Assembly (NCBI GenBank): GCA_022749755.1
Contig: CM040452.1
Span: 20,602,350 to 20,666,349, forward strand
Direction: 5' to 3'
Length of the DNA: 64,000 nt
DNA from: Azadirachta indica
Taxonomy: Eukaryota > Streptophyta > Magnoliopsida > Sapindales > Meliaceae
The notes beneath the pieces were generated by a model. The model did not search any database. It saw only the letters and a program-made list of their open reading frames with translations, and was not told where the DNA came from. Of this stretch, positions 35,531-47,300 are shown piece by piece. The first letter of the stretch is position 1. The number at the start of each line of letters is the position of its first letter. The position numbers and the translations under genes are program-made.

Positions 35531-38500
35531 CCTTCGACTCTCATATTTTCTTAATAATTCTAATTCTCTCCACTTCTCTTCTCTCTCAACATTCTCTCTT
35601 GTTTCACTATTCAACTGTCCAGAGTCTTCCATCACCAACATTCAGGTCAGCTCATCTTTTTTTTTTTCTCTTAGAAATGTCTACATTTGAAACTCAAATT
35701 CTACTGCATTGAATTGAATCTGTTAGTGGAGAAGCTTGAAATTTTATCGGTGGTTTGTTTTTTGATTTGTAATGGAAACTCTGATTTAGTTGCCATTTTT
35801 TGTTTCTGTATAGGATGATTATATATTTTTGTGTTTAATAAATTTTGTTTTCAGTAGTGTTTGGCTGCTGACAAAAATGAAAACAAAAGAAAGGAAAATT
35901 ATGAATCTCTTGTTTTCATTGCTGTTTGGGTGCCAAACAAGGTGAAAAGACAGAGAAAAGAAAATTATGAGTCTCTTGTTTCAGTGATGTTTAGATGCTA
36001 AGAAGAAAAAAAAAAGAAAGAAAAGAAAATTATGGCTCTCTTTCGTTTTGATGTTTGGATCCTAAAAGAAGAAAAATATTAATCTCTTCGGTGAATTTCG
36101 AAAGTTCTTGTTAGTCTGCATTAGAAACGTTATTTTGGTTGCCGTTTTGATTAGACTACGCCTAATATCTTAGTAATTCTGATTTCATTTCTAGTTGAAG
36201 CAGGATCACAAGACCTTTAGAGGAAAATTATAAGGAAGAATAGTTCTGGTATTTTGGTCGAATCTAATGTTTTTAGAAGCACTTGCTTCTGCGTTTTGAC
36301 TGTTTGGTTCTGTACAATTCTTTGCGCTTCAATTAGAGAGGTCTTATTTTCGTTTAGTGTTTGATTGCTGAAAAACTTAAAAGAAAATTCGAAATCCCTT
36401 CCTTGTTTTGTTCAAATCTCTATAATCAAGGTTTTCTGTGTTCTCAGTAAATGAAAAATTTTATAATTTCCCTTGTTCTAGCTTATTCATGAACATTACT
36501 ACAAACTTGTAGTAACTTCAACGAAGCTCTAATGAGTCTCGAAATTGAGTTGATGTTTAATCTTCAATTTAACTAGCAATAAGTTCTCAGAATGTCTTAG
36601 CTAAAATTGTTTTTATATGCAGATAATTGAATGTCATCTCAGTTAATTAAGTGGATTCTGATACTGAGCTGGGGTGAAAATGTTGGTAGTAATCAGTTTT
36701 CTTACTTAAGAAACATCATGGCTTAGGTAGAAATTGTTCATTGACTAAACTACTTTTTCAAGATGAAGAAAATTTATAAAGTAAAGAGCGCATAATCTAT
36801 TCAGAATTTTTGGCAAAGTGGTGAAGCACTTTCAAGGGAAATTTTAGAGAGATCTCTCCGGCACTCATCAGTTATAAATTATTAATATTGCTCATTGCTT
36901 GCCCATTAAAATAGCTTTTATTTTGTTGCATTAGTCCTGGTGTATGTTTTCTATTGGTAGGCCAGAGAATCTTTCTGTTGATTACTTGTTTGCTTGAATA
37001 AAGCTGTCAATCTAATGGAACGCAAGTTATCTGTGTCTACTGATGTAAGCAAGTTGCACTCTAGTTTTTGTAGGCTTGTATTCTCGGCAAAGTCTAATTA
37101 GGCGATAGTTCTCTGTTTCTATATGACATTTTTTAAGCTTTCTCCTTGATCGCCTGATTTAGAGGTCTTTGTGAAAGTAATGCGTGTACTTTTAATTAGT
37201 CCAAAGACCAATGTAAAATTAACAGTGGATGCTTTCAGCTGTGTTCAGTCTGGTGGATATGACGCATGGAAATGTTCTGAGCGCTAATTTCTACACATAT
37301 TACTAGCATGTCTTATACTATCTTACTGAGCACCTTCAAGCTTATGCAGGGCTTGGAACTGAGATTATGGCTAACTGTGGCTAGAAAGATGCCTTTTAAG
37401 TTATTTTCTAAGTCTTCCGAGATCTCCATGAGACTTCTTGTATGGAGTTCCTGGATCATTGGTCTCCGTTGCTTCACCCATTCTGTAGTTTACAGCGTTG
37501 ATAATTTTTGGATCCTCGAAGATGGTAGAATATGCTTAGAAGATAAAAGGTGTCTTAAATATGCAATAACTGAATCAACTCTGTCGTACAGAGACCATAA
37601 ATACATATTTCCTGTTTTGTTCTTCTTGGTACTTCCTAAGTAAATCAATAACGTTGTGTGCGCTTCAAAATCTCATAGTAATTGCCCACTATGTGTTATG
37701 TGTTGGAAAATAAAAATGTTAATTGCAGAACACACTTTGCCTAAGATTATGTCTTCCCTTGATCCTCCAATTCCAGAAAATTTTTTATCAGATTATTTAC
37801 TATTTTTGCCTCCAGCACTTCTAGCTAAGATATGTTTATGTAGTTTTGCCTGTTCTCTCTAATCTCACAGATGAGTCCAACTTATTTTGAACTCTGAACT
37901 ACCTTTGGTAAATCACACTCCTTTGTTAATGAAAAATGATTATTCAATGAACAGCTTAACTGATGTTCAATTTAATTAGTAAATTAGTGGCAATTGTCAG
38001 AAAATTTACCCTGTGTAGAGGTCTGAGAACTTTTGAGGTCTGGTTCAGTTAGTTAAGCCGAGTTGACTGTGCTTTAAGATTTTTCTTTTTACTTCAAATT
38101 GTTCTTACCCCGTTTATTAAAATCAACAAATCCTTCACATTCTCGCTCACTGCCAAAAGACGGCATTCTTATTCCCTGCTTCCATGTGAGGATTGTTGGC
38201 CTTCCCATTTATATATTTGTGGAGAATGACATTTTTCATGCAGCAGAACTTGCTGATAAACTAATAAAAAGAGAAGTGGATTTACAATAAATTAATGTTT
38301 CCGCTTCTGGGCGCTGGTGTGTTTAGGAGTTTTGTGTCTTAACCCCCCGTTGACTAATAGGAATTCATTAAATTACAGGAGCACATACCGGTGCACAGCC
38401 CCTTGGTATTCTTGGCTATATTTCCCCCCCTTTTTTTCAAAACTGGCTCACCCGTATTTGGAATATCACATAAGTCAATTTGCCACATTCCCACCTCTAA

Positions 38501-40400
38501 ACAAATAGCTGTTAGACTCTTGAGTCCAGTCTCAAAGATAAACGAAATGAAGCCCTAAAGAAGAAACTCATGCACTTCATGGGAGCTAGGGTAAGGTATT
38601 TTCTTGGGGATTGTGCCTTAATTGATAATCCTAACAAACCGAAAATGTCATCAAATAGTTACTGTACATGGCGTGTCAGATATTAACGCTTTCAGAAGTG
38701 TCTGGTCTTCGAGATTCCACCTTCAGTTCACCGAGAGTAAGAAAACAAATTTTCTGCCCAAAAGAACTGGCCAGATTGGATGGTTAATTTCTTCCCATCA
38801 GGTGATTTAACCGAAGAGTCAGAATATCTTTCATAGTGGACCCCTAAGATTGTGGGTTCCAACCTATTCTGCATGCGTGACAAATATAAGGCTTACTGCA
38901 AATTCTCTGTCCACTGTGTAACCTTCACGGGCTTTCCCACTCTGAACCAGTTTCTCTGCCTGACTACAGCAATAATACTTATTCCACTTGCCTCGGTTTA
39001 GCAGAGAAAACAAGGAGGGTTGCATGCGAGTCTTCTGTCAATACCTGGTTCTGCTGCCTGTGCTTTGGCCTATTCATTTATTTAATCACGTGTTATGGTT
39101 CTCTGTCACTTCCCTTGTATTTTGCGTTTTATAAGGATTAGAGAGGGCCATATCTCTTTTTCATTCAAAAGATATTTAAAGAGATATTTCTTCTCCTCTT
39201 CATTGACGTCATTGTTGAATACCAAAAGTTTCTCTCTTCCTTCAGGGTTCACCAAGTCAATAAAGGTGGAGTATTCTTCTCTCTTGAAAGCATGGTATGT
39301 TCATTTCTTAATATTATAATATCAAACTATAGCGTGGTTAGAGTTAAAACTGCTTTGCTCATGCATCAGCTGGATTATTACGCCTAGCACTAAATTGAAT
39401 CTTCTACTTGAAAGTATGCATATATTCAACTGTCCTTATGTGATGTAAAAAAAACTGAGAAAAATGGAAAATAGAGGTATTTATTCTAGTAGGACATCTA
39501 AGACTTAAGTCCTCTCATCAGGAATCGAATTGAGATACAGTAGCAAGTCATTTTCCGAGTAAGGTCCTTAAGGTATGCAGCCAATTGCTTTCTGAAAGAT
39601 TACTATTTGTGTCATTATTATCTGTTTTCTAATTAATATTAGGGGACTAGATTAGAATAGTTGCGTCTTTCCGCGCCCTTGGCCTGTATCTGTGATTTTT
39701 TGACCTGAAGAATCTTCTTTGGTCAAAATTCATGGGTAGATATGGGTGCCATCATGAGAAAGTAAGTTGAAGCTGCGCCACTTGATATATGTTTGCCCCA
39801 TTTGTTTCGCCTACCGCAGAGGGCTAATTTCCTTTCTAGTACCAGCATTTTTTCGTGGCCAGTTTGGTGGCATCACCAAACGCACTTAGTTCCTCACTTA
39901 TTAGGTCATGGGATGTATGGCTAGCTGTTAGCAACTTGCCTTGACACTCATATAATTTGTATCTGCATTTTTAGAATAAATTTTCTTGCCCTTGATCTTT
40001 ATCCTCACCTTCTACTGCTTTAGCAAATAACCCGCAGCTTCTTTTAAGCTCCTATAAATTTATGTTCTACCAGTTGATTGATCAGTTGCAGAAATGGGAG
40101 ACGCATTACTTCTTGCTCGTCTATGTTTTTATAACTTTTTCTTCTTTTGTCGTGGTTCATGCTGGACTTGCGTGGGTCACATTATTTTTATCAGTATTTT
40201 CAGCTTATTATATAGGCTTAGTTGGTCTACAGAAATAGTTAGTTGTACAGAGGAGTTTAGATTACGGATTAAAAAAGTAATACTCCACATGAAAAATGCC
40301 GATATTATAATAAGTTGCGAGATTATTTGGATTAAGTTCAGGCACACAGGAATTTTGAATGTAGTAGAGTCCAAGGCACGATTACTATGCGGAGGTGGTA
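35531..40400 (+). other. Possible non-coding transcription unit (or very long leader)
   Basis: Downstream of a good TATA box and a 5' UTR-like exon (to 35645) lies a T-rich, intron-like stretch with 65-bp repeats. Several short exon-like pieces follow, for example one bounded by TTCCTTCAG and ATG/GTATGT at about 39245-39295. Base composition is like transcribed, intron-rich plant DNA and unlike the very AT-rich block that follows. No reading frame here resembles a known protein; the longest (37308-37643 and 40094-40414) look random. It could be a long non-coding RNA, an alternative upstream leader of TPS1, or a decayed gene. Sequence alone cannot say which. Confidence 0.35.
35859..36410 (+). 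repeat. 65-bp intronic tandem repeat, four copies plus one distant
   Basis: Direct copies begin at 35859, 35924, 35989 and 36053, at spacings of 65, 65 and 64 bp. Each starts GTTTGG(or GTTTAG)-TGC and continues with an A/G-rich run, AAAATTATGA and CTCTTGTTTT. The fourth is partial. A fifth, more diverged copy starts near 36359 (GTTTGATTGCTG, AAAAGAAAATTC). They sit in what would be the first intron. Confidence 0.75.
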
Positions 40401-40514
40401 GGTGTGGAAATTAGTAATAGTCTATAAATATACGTACAGATGGGCATAAAGAAACTGGCCACGAGTTAACAACAGATTTTGGAAAACGCGTAAAACATTT
40501 GGATATCTGAAAAA

Positions 40515-40538
40515 ATATATATATATATATATATATAT
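40515..40538. repeat. (TA)n microsatellite
   Basis: About 12 TA units. Confidence 0.85.
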
Positions 40539-41322
40539 TCGGAAGGAGGCGGTCAGAGACGCCTAGCGTCAGCCCATGTGTAAATTTACAAATACAGTTG
40601 GTGCTACGGTAACGCGTAGACAGCACTACTTCTAGTAAGAAAATTAGAAAAACTTCTCTCTTCTAAACATCAAATACTATTAAAAGAGTGAAAAAGTTGA
40701 GTTCAAATTAGTATATGAAACATTTTAAATAATCTTTTATTATAGCCTTACCTCTTTTAAAGAAATTCTACCTAAAAAATATGAAATTTTATGTTAAAAT
40801 GATGTACCTTAAGAAAATATGAAACTTCAATGTTAAAATGATATGTGATAAAAAGGATTTTTTTAAGGTTGTCAAAATTGTCAGAGATATTGTTATTCAC
40901 CATGAATTTTGGGAAAAAGGTTAGATATTCTTAGGTTTATAGGTATACTAAATACTTTTAGAATTTTGTAAAAATAAAAGGATATCTCTTCATTTAACTC
41001 TTTGAATTGTTAGAATATTATCATTTTAATCCTTAAATTTAATAAAATAATATAATATAATTTTTTCATAATTAATAATTTAGTTTCAACTAGTTACAAC
41101 ATATTATATTACTATATTAGGAACTAAGAAGTTAAATTTTAAAAAAACTTATTTTATTCTATTATTTTGAAAAACTTTAAAGAATATAATTCCTTAAATT
41201 AAAATATTAACAATGAATTTGAACAAAATGATATGTTTAAATGTTTTTAATTTTTGTTCAATTTTTTTATTATAATTTAATATGTAAAGAAAATCATAAG
41301 AGTTTTTCATATTTTTTATTTT

Positions 41323-41520
41323 AAATAAAAATAATTAAAATTCTCTTAAATTTTTTCATTAAAATTAAGTTAAACTATTAAATAAGAATTAAAATTTAAT
41401 ATTAAGAATTAAAATTTAATATTAAGAATTAAAAATTTAATATTTTTTTTTTTTCTTATTTAATAGTTTAACTTAATTTTGATTAAACGATTTAAAAGAA
41501 AATTTTGATTATCTTTATTT
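41323..41520. repeat. Hairpin element, MITE-like inverted repeat
   Basis: Two arms of about 65-70 bp are inverted copies of each other. The left arm (about 41323-41390) ends AGTTAAACTATTAAATAAGA; the right arm (about 41452-41520) begins with the reverse complement, TCTTATTTAATAGTTTAACT. The inner 30-35 bp match perfectly and the outer parts are diverged. The loop holds three copies of an AAGAATTAAAATTTAATATT-type unit of about 20 bp. The size and palindrome suggest a miniature transposable element or a fold-back hairpin. I see no clear target-site duplication. Confidence 0.65.
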
Positions 41521-43300
41521 GTGATAAATATGGTATTTATTATGTTTTTTATTTCTATTAGTTATATGCTTAATAATTTTTTAAGATAATCTAATATAAC
41601 AAATATGATATAATTTTTAAATAAATATATTAAATAAAAGGTTATACATATTGTATTTAAAAACTCTTAGAATTATAATATATTAAATTTTTATCAAGAA
41701 AGTTAAAAAAAAAAAAGAGTTAGAACTATTTTAATATATAATTTTGTCCAACTTGTTTAGTAATATTTTAATTTAATTAATTACACTTTTTCTTTCTAAA
41801 GTTTATTATTAAACAAAATAAACGTTTTTAACATTGTAGTCTTAAATATGCTTTAAATAATGGAGATGAAAATGTTAATTATGAGCATATTATATCATAT
41901 TTTGTTATTTTACTGAATTTATGGACTAAAATGATAATATTATAGATGTTAGTAGTTAAGTGAATAGGTACCTTCTTATTAATACAAAATTTAGGGTATT
42001 TAGTCCACTCTATAAACTCATCTTATTAGTGTTACCATATTATGTTAGTTTGTTAATTGTCCATCACTAAGTTTATAAGAACAAAAAAAAAGAGAGAGAG
42101 AAGAGTTATGACGTGTAGTATTTTAGTAAGACAAAAGCCATTTCACAAATTGCAATTGTCATTTTTATGATCAACAATCCTATCTGTTCGCAATAAAATT
42201 ATCACTGTCAGTGTCATATATATACATATCCTTATTAGGCTTTTTGCCATAAATAAAGAAAAAGCCTCATTTCCGTAGATGCAATTTTTTTCCTTTATAT
42301 TCGTGTTGTGATTCAATTTCGTTCTAATTGATAAAATATAAGCAAATATAAAATTCGTTTGAGGTATCTTATATAAATCCTATGTAATAATTTATTAAAT
42401 ACATCAGACCTCTCTAGTCCCTTCTTTTGCTGTTAGCTTTGAGTTAATAACATTTGAAATAACAGATGTGTCCTAACTGATAAGCTCAATGCATAAATGT
42501 ATCACAACTCAACAAGACAACTACAATGTGATATATCTTCTCCTTCCATATTTAAAAACTTGGGATATTGTGATACTTAAGTGATGTAATTACGATGATA
42601 TTTGATGGAAACGATGATAAAGTTAGTTGTCAAATTTATCTCTTTGCCCTATGTTTAGAATGTTAAAATTATATTATTTAATGTTTGTAGGAGTAACATT
42701 GACACTGGCATTTATTTCAACACGTATTTAATGAAAAATAAAAGAGGACATTTCTACATGCTGTTGAAGAAATTGATTCTCATTATGCAATATGTTTTTT
42801 TTTTTCTCTCTCGAATGATTTCTATAATTCCAGTAATTGAATATTATTGGTGGCCACAGATGCATGGAGCTAATTAGTAGAAAATAATTATAATAAAGAA
42901 TATTTTCCAACACCATTTCATAAATATAATTAAGCAATAAATAGATGTTTTAATTGAAGTACAGAGATATTATCTAAAAGATTATAAAAGAAAAATAAAT
43001 TGTCTTTCTCTTTGCAATGATAGACAATTATAATATTATAAATTCCAAAAACTGTTAAATTGCACAAATTTATCGTTACAGAAAACAAGGTCCAACTAAC
43101 ACATCTGCTGAAAGGATGAGAGGCTTTCGTTAAGTGATAGCCTTGCGTCGTTAAATCTTTGTAACCGTTAACAATATTACTTAACAGTAGTTCTTAGTTT
43201 CTGTTTTGCCGATACTGCGTGGAGATATGCTAGGTATCATTCCGGCTTCCCAGTCTAAGGGATTAAGACTAATTTTCTTTACATTTTCTTTTTGGGTAAA

Positions 43301-44322
43301 ATATTATTGATTTCCATTTATCTTTTGAACACAATCTTTGGTTTATTTGCATGGCTGTAAGGCTTTATGTACCCTTTAAAGCTTGCACGAGGGACTCGTT
43401 GTTCCCTCTCTTTTTTTCTCACCCTGATAATTTTCTGTCATCCAGAATCTGGAGGTTTTCTTTTACCATTCTTTCTCACCTTTGTTCTCTTCTCTCTCTA
43501 ACTTGGTGGCTTAATGTTAAGAACCCATTAAGCAACTTATTAGATCAAAACACAGTTAGAGCAGTCTTTCATACAGAATCTTGGTTTTCCTTCAAAGGTT
43601 CTGGTCCTCTGGAGGTGGGTTTCCTAAGTTCTTGTTTTTTAAGTTATACTGTTTCTATTGCTTGTGCGCATGAACTATACAAATAATGTATTTTTAGTTG
43701 AACTGAATGCACTTTAAGATTTTCTTTCATGCAATGTACATGTTTTTCCAATTAAGTGAATCATGAACTGAGATAAAGCAGAGCACTCTGTTTATTGTCT
43801 CAGCAGCTTCTATGGGTCTCATTCTCTCTGAATCTACTACTTGCCCATCTATCTTTCTGAATTTTTGGTATGTGTTTAGATATTAGGGCGACTTATGCAT
43901 CTGTCTATGCAGGTTTATGAATGTGGGGATGTAGAATATTGGCTTAGGCAACCTGGATTTTATGGTAGACCATGTTTTTTTGCCTCATGCAAATCTGTGG
44001 ATCCCATTCTCTTCATTATCTTTTTAGTTGTGACCTCTTTTCATTTTGTTTGTATTCTATTTGACACATCTATTTTAGATACTTCATCATTTTCCCTGTA
44101 CAAATATCAAGAATCTTGAATTGGAGTAGAAATGTGAAATTCCTATGTTTAAGAGACTGGAATTGTAAAATTTGTCTAGTTAATATCCGATTTGTGAAAT
44201 TTAGAGCTTTGCGTGCATCATTTTAATTGCTGAAGACTTAATTTACATTGAACCATGTAGGAGACACAATTGTTTTGAGAACTCATAAATTTGGTATTGG
44301 CGGTTGGTTCTAGAGTGAGCTC
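43301..44322 (+). other. TPS1 5' leader exons and introns
   Basis: CT-rich sequence at 43390-43510 looks like a promoter-proximal leader. A leader exon is likely to end at 43614 (CTCTGGAG before GTGGGT). A short exon could lie at 43913-43964 (after TCTATGCAG, before GTAGAC). The coding exon would begin after the acceptor at 44260. The short exon, if used, carries a five-codon upstream frame (ATG at 43917, stop at 43932). Confidence 0.45.
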
Positions 44323-47300
44323 ATGCCTGGAAACAACTACAACAGTAATTCTTCCAATGTTCCACCTGACCGTCTCACACGTCTCTTAAGGGAAAAGAAA
44401 GAAAGAGATCTAAGGAAAAGCAGTAGGGCTTCTCATCCAAATGATGTGACTGATAATAATGGCAGGAAAGAATTATCTGAGGATGAACTGCGCTTAAGAG
44501 ATGGTGACAACTTGGGGCCCTCCATTGTTGAGCAAGACTTGGAAGGACCTGCAAGGGCACAGAATGAGGGATGTGAAAGGCTAGATGGAAGGCCTTTGAG
44601 CAGGCAACGACTGCTGGTAGTGGCCAATAGGCTCCCTGTCTCTGCCGTTAGGAGAGGTGAAGACTCGTGGTCTCTTGAGATAAGTGCTGGTGGTCTTGTC
44701 AGTGCCCTTCTGGGTAAGTGGTTTAAATTGTTCTTTTGTTTCTAGTAGATTTCCATCCATTTTGTTGATCTATAACATTTTAATTAATAATGTAAGTAGG
44801 TGGAATTCTGTAGTATTTAGTAGTTTTAACTCTCTTATATTTCATGTTTTCACCTGAAATGAGATTCTATATGGATTATGGATGAATTGTTTGAAGGTGT
44901 GAAGGAGTTTGAGGCGAGATGGATTGGGTGGGCCGGTGTAAATGTTCCAGATGAGATTGGACAGAAAGCACTTACTAAAGCTTTGGCGGAAAAGGTATAA
45001 AGTTTTGTCTCGCCTATTGTTTTGAAATTTAATCTGTTCTTCTGCACGGTTCCATAAATTTAAGATGGATAATTTTATTATATGATTTGTGAACACCAAT
45101 ATTTTTATATATGATAAACATCAAGAGTACTTGGACCAACTGATGTTTTTGGCGTCTATTGCAGTGGTGTATTCCTGTATTTCTTGATGAAGAGATTGTT
45201 CATCAATACTACAATGGCTATTGCAACAACATCTTGTGGCCTCTTTTTCATTACCTTGGACTTCCGCAAGAAGACCGCCTTGCCACCACCAGAAGTTTCC
45301 AATCTCAGTTTGCTGCATATATAAAGGCAAATCAAATGTTTGCTGATGTGGTAAACAAACACTACAAAGATGGAGATGTTGTGTGGTGTCATGACTACCA
45401 TCTCATGTATCTTCCAAAATGCCTGAAGGAATACAACAGTGAAATGAAAGTTGGTTGGTTTCTCCACACACCTTTCCCTTCTTCTGAAATCCATAGGACC
45501 CTGCCATCTCGATCAGATCTGCTGCGTGCAGTTCTTGCTGCTGATTTGGTTGGGTGAGTTTTGTTGTATTCTGCATGCTGCCTAAAACCATTAAACACCT
45601 GTTCCTACTGATGACTTTTGATCTGTAATTATAACTAGGTAACTCTTCAATCAGATGAATGTTGTACTTAACAAAATCCACTACATTCATAAGATTAGTT
45701 TGGTTTACTCCCAATTTTTTCTGCATTAGCCTGATTATTTGTGTTTTAGGTCTCATAATATAAGAAAATTTAGTGGATGCAGCAGATTGTGTTTCTGTAT
45801 TCATTACGTTATACTTTGTCCAACTTGTAGTGTTAAATCTGGATTTTCGTAAAGATCTAGTTGTCTCAGGAAATTGTTAATTTGAAGTATTTCCCCTGAC
45901 TTAGGCTGTTATACTATTTGAAATGATATTTAAAAGATCATATTGGTCACAGAATGGCATTTCCGAAGGGGTCCTTGTGATTTACATAAAGTAAAGAGAT
46001 AAAGATCTGAGCCTTATGTTGGAATTACAGTTTGCAGATGGTTGATTTAAATACTATTGGCATTCAAGCTTTCTCAACTTAGCTTTTACATTGCAAATTA
46101 CTATTTTCCATTATGTCATATTCACTCTTATAATATTTTAATCATGTTAAGGGCTTGATCAACTTGTGATAATATATGTCAAACAAGTGAAAGTGAGTTC
46201 AATTTTATTCTGCAGTTTCCACACCTATGACTATGCGAGGCATTTTGTTAGTGCTTGTACTAGGATTCTTGGATTTGAAGGTACACCTGAAGGAGTTGAA
46301 GACCAAGGGAGATTAACTCGAGTTGCTGCGGTATTTTGGACTTGAATGTTTATTTGGTTGTTAATTTTAGTGTCGCCCTGACATATTAGTCAGACATGTT
46401 CTGTAATGAACAGGTCACCTTTGAATCATTTTATTAATATTCTGGTTTTTTTGCTTCCTTGAAATGGCAGTTTCCTATTGGGATAGACTCACATCGGTTC
46501 ATTAGGGCACTTGAGATTCCTCAGGTCCAGGATCACATCAGAGAATTAAAAGAAACATTTGCTGGTCGGAAGGTAAACTGATACTGTTACTTGGTTGTTG
46601 TTTTAAAGGCTCTTAAAAGTTAGTAATCAGAAACATCTGAGTGAACTCAAGTAATTGCTAATTTTGGAAGTATATGACCAACTTTTGATACTTTGCAAAT
46701 TCTAACATTTTGTGGCAAAGTTTCGTGAAATAGCTATCTTACAATCAATTTTTAATTGTATTACTGAGTGATTGTGGCCACATACTTTTTCTTTTATTTT
46801 TCAATAGAAAAATTACAGAAAAATTGCTTTATTGTGTTCTTAACCACTTGTGTAACTATTTCCTTGAGCTTATATTTGATTTTAGGTTGAGTTTTCGATA
46901 TATGCTTAACTTTGCAGTGTTTTCTCTTTTGGAAAAAGCCCTAATCTGTTTATTTTGGCATGAAAAGAAGTTCATGCTTCTTATTTATCATTACAATATG
47001 CAGCTCCTCACTTATTAGTATCTTTGAAGCTACACACACCCTTTGACCTTGATTGTAACTTTTGTTTATCTAAATTGCTTGCTGTAACTGATCTTATTTG
47101 ACAGGTAATGTTAGGTGTTGATCGCCTTGATATGATTAAAGGAATTCCTCAAAAGATACTGGCTTTCGAAAAGTTCCTCGAGGAAAATCCTGATTGGCGT
47201 GACAAAGTTGTTTTGCTACAGATTGCAGTGCCAACAAGAACAGATGTTCCTGAGTGTATGTTCATTCTCTATTTGGTGCATCTTGTTCCATATATTCTTC

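Larger units (their letters stand above)
40401..43300. other. Very AT-rich intergenic block
   Basis: No gene. Extremely AT-rich between 40.7 and 42.3 kb. It contains a TA microsatellite (40515-40538) and a hairpin-forming element (41323-41520). Confidence 0.6.

Noticed and set aside
37308..37643. 111-codon frame in the 35.5-40.4 kb unit
   Set aside because: Composition and sequence look random, with no domain; not called as a gene.
45403..45804. 133-codon minus-strand frame
   Set aside because: Antisense of TPS1 exon 3 running into the next intron.
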